From contig JAQNBH010000004.1 in NCBI GenBank assembly GCA_028752905.1, forward strand, positions 1,844,610 to 1,908,609: DNA of 64,000 nucleotides. The letters are read 5' to 3'. Both the position numbers and the translations under genes were made by a program. Every line of letters starts with the position of its first letter. Position 1 is the first letter of the stretch. The notes under the pieces were generated by a model. It was not told the origin of the DNA. It was given only the letters and a program-made list of their open reading frames with translations, and made no database searches. The DNA is from Cladorhizidae sp. MBARI D1340-BT2. Taxonomy: Eukaryota; Porifera; Demospongiae; Poecilosclerida; Cladorhizidae. Positions 36,894 to 47,025 of this stretch are shown here, in pieces.

Positions 36894-38789
36894 CATGCAA
36901 ATCACATGAACATATATGCTTGAACTCCCTTCATCCGTATCTGGGAACATCTGTCTACTAGGCACCTGGACATTGCACAATCAAGTCATGTGTATCACGT
37001 GATCCCCCAAAAAAATTCTTCTGAAGAAATGGCATGACACTGCAGCTCGGATGAGACAGGAATCACTGAGGCAAATACCATCATTTCTTTTTTAAATAAC
37101 TGTGTTCATGTTGTTTTCGGTCATTGCACATGTGCAGCATGTACGTGTGCAGTGCTGCAAGTACAAAATTCAAGGCAAATCATCAATATTGGGGGAAATG
37201 TGGGGGTGTTCCCAGATGTGGCTGTTTCTGAATTATGGACAGTGCAGAGGAGTTTGAGTATAATAACTGTGTGTTTTATATTAAAGATGGGAGACTCTGG
37301 GCATTGACCGGCATTGACCTGATTGGCCCATTTGCAGCTACCGATAAAGGCCACAGATATATATGCACTGTGACTGACCTTTTCACAAAGTGGGTGTTTT
37401 CTCGTCCCATTAAGTCAAAGTGTGCTGCAGATGTTGTTAAAGTGATACTTGAGCTCATCTACAGTTATGGTCCTGGACCAGGGCCGTGAATTTATTAACC
37501 AGGTTAGTGACAAGTCTTAAATATTTTTAACATTCAAGATGCATAATAAATGCTAAATAAGAATTCAATTCCAATGTTTAGCAGTGGTGGTCAGACAACT
37601 CATCTCTTCTCCATAACTACTATATACACAGATGGCTTCTTTTTACAGTGAATGTTATTAGTAACATAGTATAGTGTGCATTATATTTGGTATCTATTTC
37701 ATGCTGTTTTGCTTAACCAACTCAGGTAAATGATTTCATCTCTGCTGCCTTTGGTGTGAAGCGAATGATGCGTTCTGCATACCATCCAGAAATAAATGGC
37801 CAGAATGAGCGCACAAACCAGACACTTAAGAGGGCACTGTCTAAATTACAGCCAAACTGACTGGAACAAGTAAGTTACTATATTTTAAGCTGCTATGCAT
37901 CAGTGGTGGTCAGTGTATCTGTTGTAGCAGCTTGCTATTACTGGATGGATTTTGTAATCCATCCTATGACCTAGAGTTCCAATATAGCAATTGTAACTGT
38001 TGGTTGGTGTATAGGCTTACTATGTACATGTCTTTAGTTCTTCTCATGCTTTGCATTTTGTTGATATCTTAGATTTGTGCTCCCTACCACTTATGGCATC
38101 AACACTAGCATACAATCATCAACAAAACAGCAGCCCTTTGTACTGATGTTCTATCGCACAGCTTGGGGTGCCATAGCAGAACATAATTATGAAGAAGAGT
38201 TACAGTATGTGAATATACACACTGACATGTCTCCTGAAGAGATTAAAACAGACTTGGAAGATTGTGTAGAAAAGGTAAAGATTATCTAGTGGCAGACTAT
38301 AATTAACGAAATATGATTAATTCGCTGCATATTTTATTTGTGAATGAAATTATTGCATGTAAAATGATCCGCATAAACTCTTTTTATTATACTTCTGTAT
38401 TCACTTAGGTACAGGCCCTGGATGAACAGGTACTAGCCCTTGATAAACAGGTACAGGCCCTGGATGAACAGGTGCAGACCCTGGATGAAAAGGTACGAGG
38501 AAAAATTGAAGAAGCCAAGGCCAAACACAAGTTTTATTTTTATTCCAAGCAAAAGAAAGGCTTAAAACGCTTCCAGTTTACAATAGGTATGCTAAGGGTG
38601 ATGATTGATCTGACCAATATTTATGGTGCTCTTGTGTGAGATACAGAGAGGAAGGGCAGTTAATTGTTGAGTTTCAATAAAAGACATCTTGCATATTTCC
38701 AATCCATTTTATGTTCTAAATAATTGTTGTTTTATTGCGAACTACTTGCGAACTCAATAAACTCCCCGTCGAATGTATATAGACGTTCT

Positions 38790-39054
38790 CAACAATTGTT
38801 AACCTTCGGGCTAGGTTCTCTGTCAAGGGCGATCAAAGGCTCAAGTGAAACACCAGTCAGCTATACTACGGGTCAAGTAAGGCTTTAGGTGTCCTGAATT
38901 GACCTTGCTTTTCATGGCATTGCCATTACCATCCTGACAGGCAGAGGCCCATAGAAGTGATGTCAATTATTTCGTAAGGCCCCAACCAGTCTTGTGATTA
39001 ACCTGTCACCTTTCCTTGATGCTTTTCGTACATTCCTCTGCAAGACATGGTCAT
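38790..39054 (-). pseudogene. GPY/F-module exon of the Ginger1-like gene, in inverted orientation
   Basis: On the minus strand, after an acceptor-like TTTGCTGCAG, the text reads DDHVLQRNVRKASRKGDR. Shifted by small indels, it then reads DWLGPYEIIDITSMGLCLS and QDGNGNAMKSKVNSGHLKPY. WLGPYEI is the GPY/F motif that follows the integrase core in Gypsy and Ginger1 proteins. The plus-strand exon ending at 38586 leaves one base (G) after FTI. Joined to this exon's AT it gives D, so phase and sequence (FTI-D-DHVL) both fit if this exon once lay downstream in plus orientation. Confidence 0.75.
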
Positions 39055-39181
39055 CTGCAGCAAACAACAAATGAACATGTGCATATCTTTAAGCCAAAAC
39101 TTTTGTCTGCAATTTATTAATACTTTAGTGCTTATGATAGTGATGAGACAATATGGTAATGCATTCTCAGGTCATTAAACT

Positions 39182-40541
39182 ATGCTTCAAAACAATCTTG
39201 TAGGTGATGTGTCCCAACAAATACCTACAACTGAGAGTGGCTATGCAAGCTTGCAGACAAGCTTACCCCTCCCTCCCTCTGACCTACAATACCTGGATTG
39301 TGACTTTGATTGTGGTACTAGTATCCAGGAAGCCACTATGAATCTGGCCATGAATATTGCAGAGAAGAGTCCACCAAGGAAGAGGCAGTGCACAGCAAAC
39401 CTTGGTGTGGTGTCAACTCTTAGCCTACGTCTCAACAAACAGAGCACAATCATTCTACCTCCAGTCCAACCATCCACCCACACTGTGGACCAGGACCAAT
39501 GACAACCAGAAAAGATGTGCATTTCCACGGAATCTTCACAGACTGAGACAGATTGTTTTGTGACTGGTGCGACCCAGACTGTACTGAGGGTAAATGGCAT
39601 ATGCCTACCATGCCAACAGGTTGTCAGCTACAGAGAGTTTACCAGACTTTCTCATAACTCTCCAATCTGGAGCATGTTTGGAGGACACCACATAAATGAA
39701 GCACAGGCCCTACTTCATGTACAGTTTCCAAAGATGAGTGGCCTTCAGCCAGTTTAATATTTGGCACCAGGCAGCGGATGCTCACTTACTGGAACTCCAG
39801 TAGAGAATTATGTGCAGATCATGAATACTGGCGGCCAATGGGTTTTTCTTCAAATGTAGGAGCATCCAAGGGCACAGTGTTGTTATATGACAGCCTCCCT
39901 ACCAGAACCAGTTAGTCATTATGTTTAAACTATATCAACCAAAATCCAGTGATTTTTTAATTTGTTATTGACATGTTTCTTCGAGTCAAGTGAATGGAAT
40001 TGAGGACTATGTACATTAATATTTGATATTACACCTTAATACATGCCTAATGCATTATTATATCTGTTCTTATTATTGATCCAGAATTGGACACGCTGAA
40101 AAGCCATGCCTGGATGGAGCATTATGCTGGAACTTACCTTATCATTGAGAAACCAAAAATACAGAGACAGGCTGGAGGCAATGAGTGTGGGTTATTTGCT
40201 ATTGCAATTGCAACAGCTCTATGGAGTCGGAATAATCCATCACTCATCACCTTTGACCAGAGCAGGATGCGACACCATCTATATAGCAATGTCCTTCCAA
40301 AAACGAATATTACTACCTTTCGCATTGGAAGGTCTGAGATGGAATGTGACGTACAAGAGGTTGGACGAAAGAATACCACTTATCTGCATATGTAGGCAGC
40401 CCCATGACCCTGCCCTTACGGTTGCACAGTGCTGTTCATGTAAGGAATGGTTCGATCAATTTTGTGCTAACATTCCTTCAAGCCATTGCAAACTTACATG
40501 AAGAATGGAATTGCCAGCAATGCAAAGACAGAATCCTGTAA
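39182..40541 (+). pseudogene. Ulp1-like cysteine protease plus PHD finger (C-terminal part of the Ginger1-like gene)
   Basis: A linker-like frame (39182-39502) precedes the protease. HHINEAQALLHVQFPKMSGL (about 39690-39755) matches the N-terminal part of Ulp1-type domains in transposons. TPVENYVQIMNTGGQWVF follows, where the catalytic His-Trp is expected but the codon is CAA (Gln). After a shift it reads GTVLLYDSLP. Exon 40085 onward (acceptor TGATCCAG) has IQRQAGGNECGLFAIAIATA with the nucleophile-type Cys, then TFDQSRMRHHLY. In another frame it has ICICRQPHDP, CCSCKEWFDQFC and, after a shift, EEWNCQQC and a stop at 40539-40541. That is a PHD finger whose usual EWFH histidine is Asp. Several frameshifts are present. 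Confidence 0.75.
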
Positions 40542-41009
40542 AATATTAAGAGTAACAATCAGCTTGTCAACAAATATATAATGTAGTGCATCTCTAAATA
40601 TATAGTGAGTTATTTGGCAAGATATGAAATTCATGGTCAGTTGTCAATGAGAATTCATAGAATGTGTTTTTTCCTATAATATATATACCACAACACTTGA
40701 TGAATTGGGAGTAATGTGAGAGGTGCAATAGTATGCTGGCTATATAAGAATAATTAATACTTGGTGGTATATAGTACAAAGGTATATAGTACAAAGAGAA
40801 GAGAAAAAAATTCAAGTGAAATTAGAATATCTAACAAGCAGATGAAATGGAAATGAATGAGGGTCCTAGGTCAGCAAGGTACCCACCCCATTTTGGATAT
40901 ATATACCCAAACCCAAGCCTAAGACAAAGAAATTGACACAGCTAATATTGTACTCAGGTGAGAAAGACTAGAAGCACATGAACACAGCTAATACAGTACA
41001 AGAGGCCTA
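40542..41009. other. No recognisable gene
   Basis: AT-rich sequence between the PHD finger and the Gmr1-like element. No LTR or inverted-repeat end was found here. Confidence 0.4.
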
Positions 41010-43660
41010 AACCTTGCCCTGTTGGGTCTGACACCCAGTTACCTGATTTAGAGATAGAACTAGCTGATTTGGGGAAACGAGTTCTTGCACCAGTCCTCTG
41101 GGAGAGGAAGGTAGCGCAAGCGATGTGGGGGAGGAAGGTAGAGCAAGCAATGTAGTGGAGAAAGATAATTCAGCCTTAGAGGAGGAAGGAGCAAGCACAG
41201 AAGGTAGCACAAGCAAAGAGGTGGAGGAAGATGTCTTAGAAGAGGAAGGAAGACTTTCAGAGGTGTTAGAGGGAGAAAGTTGTAGTGACCACCCACTCCC
41301 CACCCTTGGTAAGGGGTAGGAGGAAGTGGATACGCTGATAACACAGCAGAAGGCAGATGATAGCTTGACTGAGGCAAGGAAGAATGCTGAGAGTCATAAG
41401 GATGGGCATCTTTATGAAGAAGGAGTTTTGACGCACGTCTAATTATCAGAACCTGGGAGAGAATGGACCAGAGTGGTCGTTCCCTCTTGCAGGAGAAGGG
41501 AGGTGTTGGAAGTAGGCCATAGAGGGTTGATAGGTGGAAACTACACCTACAACAAAATGGTCGATAGTTTGTCCCAACATTTTACATGGCCTGGGCTTAG
41601 GAAGGACATAAGGGCTTATTGTAGCACCTGTGCCGAGAGTCAGAGGGCAGGAAGGCAGCTGAACCCGAAAGTGCCCATGGTACAAACACCCATTATCACA
41701 GTACCATACCAAAGAATGACTTGGGATTTAGTGGGCCCTCTAAATAGAACAGCAAGAGGTTACCGTTACATATTAACTGTCATGTTTCTCGGAACAAGGT
41801 ATCCCTATGCTGTGGCCCTAAAAAATCGATGCTCTATCTGTAGCCGAAGGGTTAATGGAGGTAATTAAACATAGTAATATTCCCAATGAGCTGTTATCAG
41901 ACCAGGGCTCTCAGTTTATGAGAAGGGTTGTTACCAAAACATGCCAGCTGTTAAACATTAAGAAGCTGAAAACAACAGCCTATCATCTTCAAACAAATGG
42001 GGCACTAGAGAGATGGCACGCAACGTTGAAGGGTATGTTAACTAAGGAAATTTGATGATAGCTCAGAAATGTGGGACAAATTGCTTAAGTATTGCCTCTT
42101 AGTTTGCAGGACTTTGCCTCATTGTCATGGTCACTGCCTTTTGGAGCGGAAGTGCTGACACACAGTTCAGGTTCGTTCGGTATTGCTGCCACCAGTCTGG
42201 TTCTTACCCCCAGACCCCGAGAATAACAATAGTTTAATTGAATATTGAGAACTCACATGCAGAAAGCATCACAGCATAGACTGGAATTCAGACATCCTAA
42301 CACGCAGTTCACTAGCCTTATAATGACATAATGTGTGCACTGTTCAGTGGGTTTACTAATCATATTCATGGCATAACTACATAGTCACTTGTTATGCTCT
42401 AGCTAAGTGGTCGGGTGAGTGAAGTGTCACCCTGTGACACCCATGCAGCCACAGGCTTTCCCCCATACAAGCTAGTCCACGGGCAGAGCATGTGCGGGCC
42501 CCTGGAAGCTATGAAATCGGAATGGCTAAAAGGTGACCTAAGTTATTCTACCTCCAGTAGCCGAGCTCAACGAAACCCTAACCAAGTTACACAAGGTGGC
42601 TCATGCAAATGAGGAGGCTAACAAGTTGAAATCCAAGGCTGCCTATGATATGAGCGCTAAACCTAGGAGCTACGAGCTAGTTGACATGGTCTTGTGTCAC
42701 ACCCCAGGCCTCACCGGGAAGTTGCACTGTATTTGGTAGGGTCCATATCTGGTTGCAACTACAGAATAGCTGTCCCTGGGAAGAAGTCTAATAAGTGTTC
42801 ACATTAATAGGCTCAAGGTATGGAAGACTCCTGTAAATAACCTGTTTCGGGTGGTGGTTGCAGAAGAGAGCGAGAGAACCACTGAGCCAATAGGTAAGGT
42901 GAAGATGAGTGACCCTGTTTTGTCAGTGGTGCAGCTACAAGCCATCCTTGATGAATTTAGTGATGTGGTCACAACTGAATTGGGTTCAGTAAAGGGAGAA
43001 GCTCATGTAATCTGATGATTCCCCACCTGTGCACTCCGTTCCTTATAGGATAGCGCCAGGTTGGAGGGAAGACCTAAAGGAGGAAATCCAACAGTTAGCA
43101 AGGGAAGGTATCCTCGTACCCACTAAAAGTGCATGCCCATGGTGCCTGTCTGCAAAAGAGGGACAAATGCCATCAGACAATGTATAGACTATAGGAGATT
43201 GAATAGCATAACCCGGGCAGATCCATTTCAGATGCTCATGGTGCATGATCTCCTAGATAACGTTGCTGAAGCAACATGGCTGACAAAAGTGGACATGAAT
43301 AAAGGGTTCTATCAGGTCACCTTGGATAGGGATAGCCAGGACAAGACAGCATTTTGCTCCTGGGGTAAATTTGCATTCACCAGAATGCCCTTTGGACTTA
43401 TGAATGCCCCGGCTACCTTCCAAAGGTGCATGCAGAACCACTCTTGCCCTACAACCTGAAGCAAGAGTGAAGGCATTGAGGGATTATCAAAGGCCTAAGA
43501 ACCAAAAGGGGTTGAGAGCATTCCTGGGTACCGCCGGTTATTATCGGAGGTTCAGCCCTGATTTCGCTAGGTGGGCTGGGCCCTTGTTTGATGCTTTGAA
43601 AAAGGGTGCCCCCTGTTCTTTAGAATGGAATGCTAGAAAATCTATGTCATTTAACCATCT
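41010..43660 (+). pseudogene. Gmr1-like Ty3 element: integrase encoded upstream of reverse transcriptase
   Basis: In order on the plus strand: an acidic Ser/Glu-rich region (41125-41319); a pre-integrase segment (WTRVVVPSCRRREVLEVGHR) with the zinc module HRGLIGGN...CSTC; and the integrase core MTWDLVGPLN (D), then after a one-base shift NELLSDQGSQF (D) and NGALERWHATLKGML (E). GFPPYKLVHGQSMCGPLE follows an interruption. The GPY/F region (GKLHCIW*GPYLVAT, INRLKVWK) comes next. Without any LTR between, RT then follows: SVVQLQAILDEFSDVVTTEL, MPMVPVCK, IRQCIDYRRLNSITRADPF, TWLTKVDMNKGFYQV and MPFGLMNAPATFQRCM. The YxDD segment is deleted and the frame resumes at RPKNQKGLRAFLGTAGYYRR. Integrase-before-RT order is the hallmark of Gmr1-like elements. 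Stops and frameshifts make it dead. Confidence 0.8.
42119..42420. other. About 300-bp interruption within the Gmr1-like integrase
   Basis: The integrase frame stops after YCLLVCRTLPHC and resumes at DTHAATGFPPYK. The DNA between has no integrase-like translation. It is an insertion or rearranged flank of unknown origin. Confidence 0.5.
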
Positions 43661-43699
43661 TATCCATGTGTTGTGTGACGAGGATACGCTCACGTTACC

Positions 43700-46600
43700 C
43701 AGGGTTGGAGACAAACTCATCCTGCACTACTATAATTATAGAGTATTTGGCATGCTTACATTTGAGCTAGGTAGTAAAAGCTCCTCCATCTTTCTCATAG
43801 ACTCATTAGTGAAAATACGATTGTTCATCATCGTCTCTTACTTGAAACTTTTTAATCCACAATTATTTGATGGACGTCTTGTTTTGTGTAATCTACTTCA
43901 TCTTATCACCTACTGGTCTTCAGCTGAGTCGTACACTTTTGGGTCAACAATTTGAGGATTTTAATTGGAACCAAAACTAAGCTGAGGTTAGTGAGCATCA
44001 TTGTTAATATTTTAATGCCCATGTAGTGGAACTGGCCCAATATTGTGGGGAAGAATGTGCAGTGCAACATGGAGCTTATCAGCCTGACTTGGGACTTTGA
44101 AGTGGTTACTTGAAGCTGTGAATTATAGTTTCTTGAGGTACTAGGACTAACAAAATTATAACTTGACCTTAACATTCCTGATGAAGACTAGAGCTTCAAT
44201 CATGCTAATAAATTCATACTCATCATCAGATATGTAAGTTTCTGCATTCTAAGAACCAGAACTTATGAATAGTTCTGCAATGAACTCTCTAAGTGACAGG
44301 AACCATCATCAGTGTAGGGATGGTCTTCAAGGTAAGTCACAAGTGCTCCTTCAATGTGTTATGTTCTAGCTACATTCTTACCTGAATGACTAAGAATGAA
44401 CATTGCAAGGAACTATCACCAGACTTTCTCCCCATCTTCTCTCCTGGAAAACTTTCTAAATAGAAATTTAGAACAATGCAGTGCATTAAAACAACAACTT
44501 TCAATAAGTACCCGATGCTAATGCTATATAATTGGACATACATATTAGCTCCATAATTAACCATGACGGTTGTTAAATGGTACCAATCACTTACTACACA
44601 TGCATCTGGCATTACACTGAATTCTTTTTTCTCTTGAGAAATTAGTTGTTTGCAGGATAGATTTCTTCCTGTTAGTATGGTTGTAGGCCATACAGTGACA
44701 AACTGATCATGTACAGTTATCAGGAATTGCTTGGAATCCTATCATTCTTGAAGAATAGTTTCTCCAACTTTGATATCATTTTATTGCAGGCATAGAAGAA
44801 CATAGTTAACCATCTATGTTTAACTAGCATTTCTACAAATCTCTTCGATCTTGAAAAAGGTAGTTGCAGCACTTGAGTGAACCATCCATGCAGGCATAGG
44901 GGGATAGAATGCTACACAGAGATCTGTATAATTATGCATTAAATTATACTGAATCCCTTAAATCTTGAAAACGATGTTGCAGAGTGTTGCTACAATAATC
45001 GTTTTACACCGGCAAATATGCTTACCTGGAATTGTTTCACTGCTAAAAATGGTTCCAGTATAGATATCTTAGCTGTAATTGTTTTTCAAGAATATTGATG
45101 CTACACAGGCATCCAAGAACTGCTTTGATTTTTTTCTCTTTAGAGAAAGTATTTTTTCATAGATTGCGTTCCAGTAAAAAAACACTCATGCATACAGTGA
45201 AATAGTAATTCTATACACAGGCAACTATATTTACCTGGAATAACTCTAAATTCTTTGCCGTCAAATTTGTTACAAAATTACAGTGACAGGGTAATCTATG
45301 CTTACCTCTAAATCATTTTGCTCAGGACAAAAGTGGTTGCTCAAAGATCGATTTCTTTACTGTAAGTTTTGTTGCAGGCATAAAGAGAGAAATAGTTATG
45401 CTTACGTACCTAAAATTCTTTGCTCAATGGAAACTTCATTTTCTTAACATTTTGTCAGATGATACACAGGAAACTATGCTAGCCTAGATGTGCTCTGAAT
45501 TCTTTCTCACTCTAGAAGTAGTTGCTCCAGCATAGATTGCTTTGCTGTTATTTTATAATGTGAAACTGCAGAGTGATGTATGCTTATCCAGATACACACT
45601 CTGAATTCTTTCTCACATTATCCAGGATAGATTTTTTTACTGCAATTTTATTTCATAAACAGAGTGATACAGTAAGGCTACAGATGAATATATGCTTGCC
45701 TAGATGTGCTCCGAATTCTTTCTTGCTTGAGAATTTGTGCTCCAGGATAGATTTCTTTACCGTAAGTTTTGTTCCACAGAGAGTGACAATAGTGATCATA
45801 CTCAGGAATATAATCCTACCTTGATTGCTTCTGAATTCTTTCTAACTTTAAAACTTGTGCTGCAGGATTGAATACTTTCTTTAGGTTTTGTTGCGAGTAT
45901 ACAGTGAAATAGTGGAGCAACACAGACATCTAACTTGGATGCTACACAAACATCGCCGCTTAACTGGAATTGCTCTGAATTCTTTCTCTCGTGAAACATT
46001 AGCTGCTCCAGGATAGATAATTTTGCTGTAAGTTACCCAGAATGCTATACTCAACTGGAATTGCTGTAAATCTTTTTGTTTATGAAATAGTAGTTACTGT
46101 AAGATTGCGGTAGGAATGCATGTTCCAGGCAGCACAAGGAGGATTAGGCATGCATATTCCAGGCACTAGAGGGAATTTAATCAAACCAAAGTAAATTTGT
46201 GGACATTTTCTCTCTTATTCGGAACACATGTAGCTAAGCAAGGGATTAATCGGAAGCATGTAGTTATCTATAATGTACACATGTAATTACAGTTGATGAA
46301 TGCAATTATAGAGATATGTCATTTTGAAACGTAAGAAGAACATGTAATTGTATCTAATGTAAGGGACATGTAATTATAGTAATGACATATTAAGTGTATT
46401 ATAGTGAGAAGCGATTAGAGAGTGAATTTATGTTTAATGACAAACCTCGAAGGCTGATGGAGCCCTGAATGAAACAAACTTTACATAATAGCAACATCAA
46501 TGAGTGCTAATTTGGAATAATTTTTCTAAAGTTTTGTGCAAAAATATGGAACATAAAATAATATAGATCCATATCAATTCACTGTCCAGGGCTGTAATTT

Positions 46601-46747
46601 GACCTTTACTAGTAAATGTTATATATAATACTAGAGTAATTGGTAAGCTCACAGTTGAGCTAGGTAGTAAAATCTACTCCATCATTAATTCCCTGATAGC
46701 CATATTAGTACACTCTTCTTCATCATCTGTTACTTGTTTGTTTGAAA
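43700..46747. repeat. Diverged satellite and duplicated segments (left of Ty3 copy 2)
   Basis: gaattcttt followed about 30-40 bp later by gatagatttcttt recurs at about 44619, 45497, 45603, 45713, 45831 and 45977, an irregular unit of about 110 bp. A separate segment (gagctaggtagtaaaa ... cttgaaactttttaatcca at 43760-43865) recurs at 46650-46752, directly at the copy 2 insertion point. A third part, gacaaacctcgaaggctgat to taagctcacag (46438-46655), recurs at about 54833-55020. No gene. Confidence 0.7.
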
Positions 46748-46752
46748 CTTTT
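46748..46752. other. Target-site duplication of Ty3 copy 2, left
   Basis: ctttt, repeated at 52367-52371. A related uninterrupted sequence at 43848-43865 (gaaactttttaatccacaa) shows what the empty site looked like. Confidence 0.85.
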
Positions 46753-46966
46753 TAGAGGATTGCGCCGTGCGCATTCTCGATGTGATGTAACTGGACTGCT
46801 TCACCAAGTATCATAAAGAGATGTAGGCAAGAAGTGCTGTGTATTGGTGAGCATGCGTGAGGTAAGGGGTCGTGTACTAGGTAAGAGGTCTTACATAGCA
46901 ATGTCCATACATGCACACAGGTATCGATATATAGTCTAGCTAGGTTAGTTAGTCCCATATTGGCTA
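46753..46966 (-). repeat. 3' LTR of Ty3 copy 2
   Basis: The element-strand ends are TAGCC...CTCTA rather than TG...CA. A TATATA motif (GACTATATATCG on the element strand) lies about 35 bases from the start. Confidence 0.9.
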
Positions 46967-46975
46967 CCTCCCCCC
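46967..46975 (-). other. Polypurine tract of Ty3 copy 2
   Basis: GGGGGGAGG on the element strand, immediately before the 3' LTR start TAGCC. Confidence 0.85.
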
Positions 46976-47025
46976 AAGTTGGCCACCAGGGCTACTGATG
47001 ATCTTGGGACTTATATCCGTAGCGG

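Larger units (their letters stand above)
30772..38586 (+). pseudogene. Ginger1-like integrase/transposase exons
   Basis: Exon 30772-30980 (donor GTAAGT) reads LSIDEQQKILREAHDINSAH, then QGQKRTLACLTQDYYWMM, the HH part of the integrase zinc module. Exon about 37235-37502 reads GIDLIGPFAATDKGHRYICT (first D) and, after a one-base shift, DQGREFINQ (second D). Exon 37726-37869 reads AYHPEINGQNERTNQTLKRA (third catalytic residue, E), with a shift before TDWNK. Exon 38073-38274 reads FVLPTTYGINTSIQSSTKQQ. Exon 38409-38586 reads VQALDEQV heptad repeats, then KKGLKRFQFTI, with donor GTATGC. The last two exons join in phase (VEK|VQALD). A possible earlier exon lies at about 30360-30490 (RTERDQRVFLRKVEYYLQNG). 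Two frameshifts show decay. Confidence 0.8.
30360..40541 (+). mobile_element. Ginger1-like DNA transposon (or gene derived from one), interrupted and decayed
   Basis: The plus-strand exons, in order, encode a Gypsy-type integrase (zinc module, DDE core), a coiled segment, then (after an inverted GPY/F exon) a Ulp1-like protease and a PHD finger. Gypsy-like integrase with GPY/F plus a C-terminal Ulp1 or OTU protease is the published definition of Ginger1 transposases. Exons are separated by GT-AG introns, unlike an LTR retrotransposon. A Tigger element (31659-33060) and a hAT element (35112-36893) sit in the large intron. I did not find CCGG-type target duplications or terminal inverted repeats, so the limits are those of the coding matches. 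Confidence 0.7.

Noticed and set aside
41330..43660. Two separate Ty3 fragments lying next to each other rather than one Gmr1-like element.
   Set aside because: The GPY/F region runs into the RT leader over a short coding-like linker in the same strand, without LTR, polypurine tract or primer site. Not fully excluded without an intact relative.
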